A program made the position numbers and the translations under genes. Shown piece by piece: positions 63,122 through 64,000 of a stretch of DNA of 64,000 nucleotides. Below the pieces are notes generated by a model. The model did not search any database. It saw only the letters and a list, made by a program, of their open reading frames with translations, and was not told the origin of the DNA. Position 1 is the first letter of the stretch, and the number at the start of each line of letters is the position of its first letter. This DNA is from Desulforhopalus sp. IMCC35007 (GTDB taxonomy: Bacteria > Desulfobacterota > Desulfobulbia > Desulfobulbales > Desulfocapsaceae): the NCBI RefSeq assembly GCF_005116575.1, contig NZ_SWCN01000003.1, positions 248,001-312,000 of the forward strand. The letters run 5' to 3'.

Positions 63122-64000
63122 ATGACATTAAAAGATAATGATCTTTGGAAAACCTTCTCTTCAGTGAGGTTGGCGCTTCTGATTATCTCGTTGCTGGCAA
63201 TAACCTCGATTATTGGAACAATCCTACCTCAAGGAGAACCTTTTAGTTTTTATATAGAAAAGTTTGGGGCCAGGAATGCGATTATATTCGATATTCTCGC
63301 GTTCGACGATATGTATTACTCATACTGGTTTAGAGCTCTGCTGATAGTGCTCTGTCTGAATTTGATTGTTTGCACATACACCAGGCTTCCTGGCACTTTA
63401 AAAATAATCAAAAAAGATAATTCTAATGTAGACACCAGGAAGTTTCAACTTGGTAAGGACTGTTTTAAATTCGATACTACCTGCGATAAAACAACTGCTG
63501 TTGGTTCTGTAACCAAAGCACTTGAAAAGCTTCATCTCAAAGCGAAGCAGAAAGATAGTGGAAAGGAACATCTGTTTTTCTATGAAAGGGGTGCGTGGAC
63601 GAGACTGGGTGCCTATTTCGTGCACCTTAGCATTTTAATAATCGTATTAGGAGCAATTATTGGCAATATTTATGGCTTCAAAGCATCTGTCATGGTGCCT
63701 GAAGGGAGCTCTGTAGATTTTGTGTTCAGCCGTGATGATGATAATAAACGAATTCCGTTACAGTTTGATATCTTCTGTAAAGATTTCAATATTGACTACT
63801 ACAAGGATGGGACTCCCAAAGAATACAAATCTGACTTAACGATAGTAGAAGATGGGAAGGAAGTTGTTAAGAAAAACATAACTGTCAATGCTCCTTTAAC
63901 CTATAAAGGAATCACCTTTTACCAGTCGAGTTATCAACAGATTCCAAATGAATTCTCGGTTCAAATCAGTAAGCAAAATGATAAAGATTATGGAGGACGC
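63122..64000 (+). CDS. resB: ResB/Ccs1-like cytochrome c synthesis protein (partial)
   Basis: The gene runs off the window end after 293 codons. Visible are LWKTFSSVRLALLIISLLAI and GTILPQG, a helix near residues 75-92 (FRALLIVLCLNLIVCTYTRL), a third near 165-185 (RLGAYFVHLSILIIVLGAI) and a periplasmic domain ending APLTYKGITFYQSSYQ. ResB works with CcsA/ResC to export and ligate haem to apocytochromes (system II). AAGGAAATGTC precedes the ATG. A ccsA gene is expected downstream. Confidence 0.9.
   Translation, partial: MTLKDNDLWKTFSSVRLALLIISLLAITSIIGTILPQGEPFSFYIEKFGARNAIIFDILAFDDMYYSYWFRALLIVLCLNLIVCTYTRLPGTLKIIKKDNSNVDTRKFQLGKDCFKFDTTCDKTTAVGSVTKALEKLHLKAKQKDSGKEHLFFYERGAWTRLGAYFVHLSILIIVLGAIIGNIYGFKASVMVPEGSSVDFVFSRDDDNKRIPLQFDIFCKDFNIDYYKDGTPKEYKSDLTIVEDGKEVVKKNITVNAPLTYKGITFYQSSYQQIPNEFSVQISKQNDKDYGGR

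Overview
The window reads as bacterial chromosomal DNA, most likely from a Desulfobacterota/deltaproteobacterium-like Gram-negative. This is inference from content: a sigma54 two-component system beside copper efflux, ResB-type cytochrome c maturation, TolC-type outer-membrane factors, an ArsM-like methyltransferase that reads UGA as selenocysteine, and an alginate-export-like porin. No rRNA, tRNA or CRISPR array was seen.

Layout. (1) 0-10 kb is an accessory zone of five single genes, all on the minus strand and separated by 300-770 bp spacers: a PKD/beta-helix exported protein, a zinc-ribbon protein, a 1065-aa membrane protein, a 214-aa orphan and a DUF6602-like nuclease. The spacers carry copies of one dispersed repeat, usually on the 3' side of a gene, plus a few integron-attC-like motifs. 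(2) 10-13.7 kb holds a DUF72 protein, a J-domain protein, a decayed dimethylargininase, a parA/ribbon-helix-helix partition pair, and higA with a truncated higB between two identical terminators. (3) 13.7-23.3 kb is an ICE or plasmid backbone. DUF932, RadC, SSB, a Cas4-like nuclease and a Rad52-like annealing protein are each preceded by a structured leader resembling the radC RNA motif. Facing them is a plus-strand operon of a NusA-like protein, a coupling ATPase, a membrane-anchored HD protein and two small proteins, followed by HU. A frameshifted traV at 31.4 kb looks like another piece of the same conjugation system.

(4) 24.4-43.1 kb is a copper/silver defence island. A minus-strand CusC-CusB-CusA set and a plus-strand set (small periplasmic protein, CusC, CusB fused to a CusF domain, CusA) flank a cytochrome c and a histidine kinase/sigma54 response regulator pair. 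A -24/-12 promoter upstream of the second set suggests that pair controls it. (5) 43.1-50.3 kb has a kinase-like protein without its phospho-histidine, a Ser/Thr kinase with an FGE-like C-terminus, a PP2C phosphatase, a lipoprotein, a perfect 23-bp inverted repeat and a CopA-type ATPase. (6) 50.6-58.9 kb has a CPA1 antiporter, a porin, a His/Asn-rich secreted protein, an HD-GYP protein, a TPR lipoprotein broken by UAG at codon 3, and an RsbU-type phosphatase. (7) 59.2-60.5 kb contains three damaged copper genes (multicopper oxidase, cupredoxin, CusF). (8) 60.6-64 kb has the selenoprotein ArsM, an orphan secreted protein, a TPR protein and the start of resB.

The genes work together mainly as metal and metalloid defence: two RND pumps export periplasmic Cu/Ag, CopA exports cytosolic Cu(I), and ArsM methylates arsenic. 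These sit beside remnants of the mobile element that may have delivered them.
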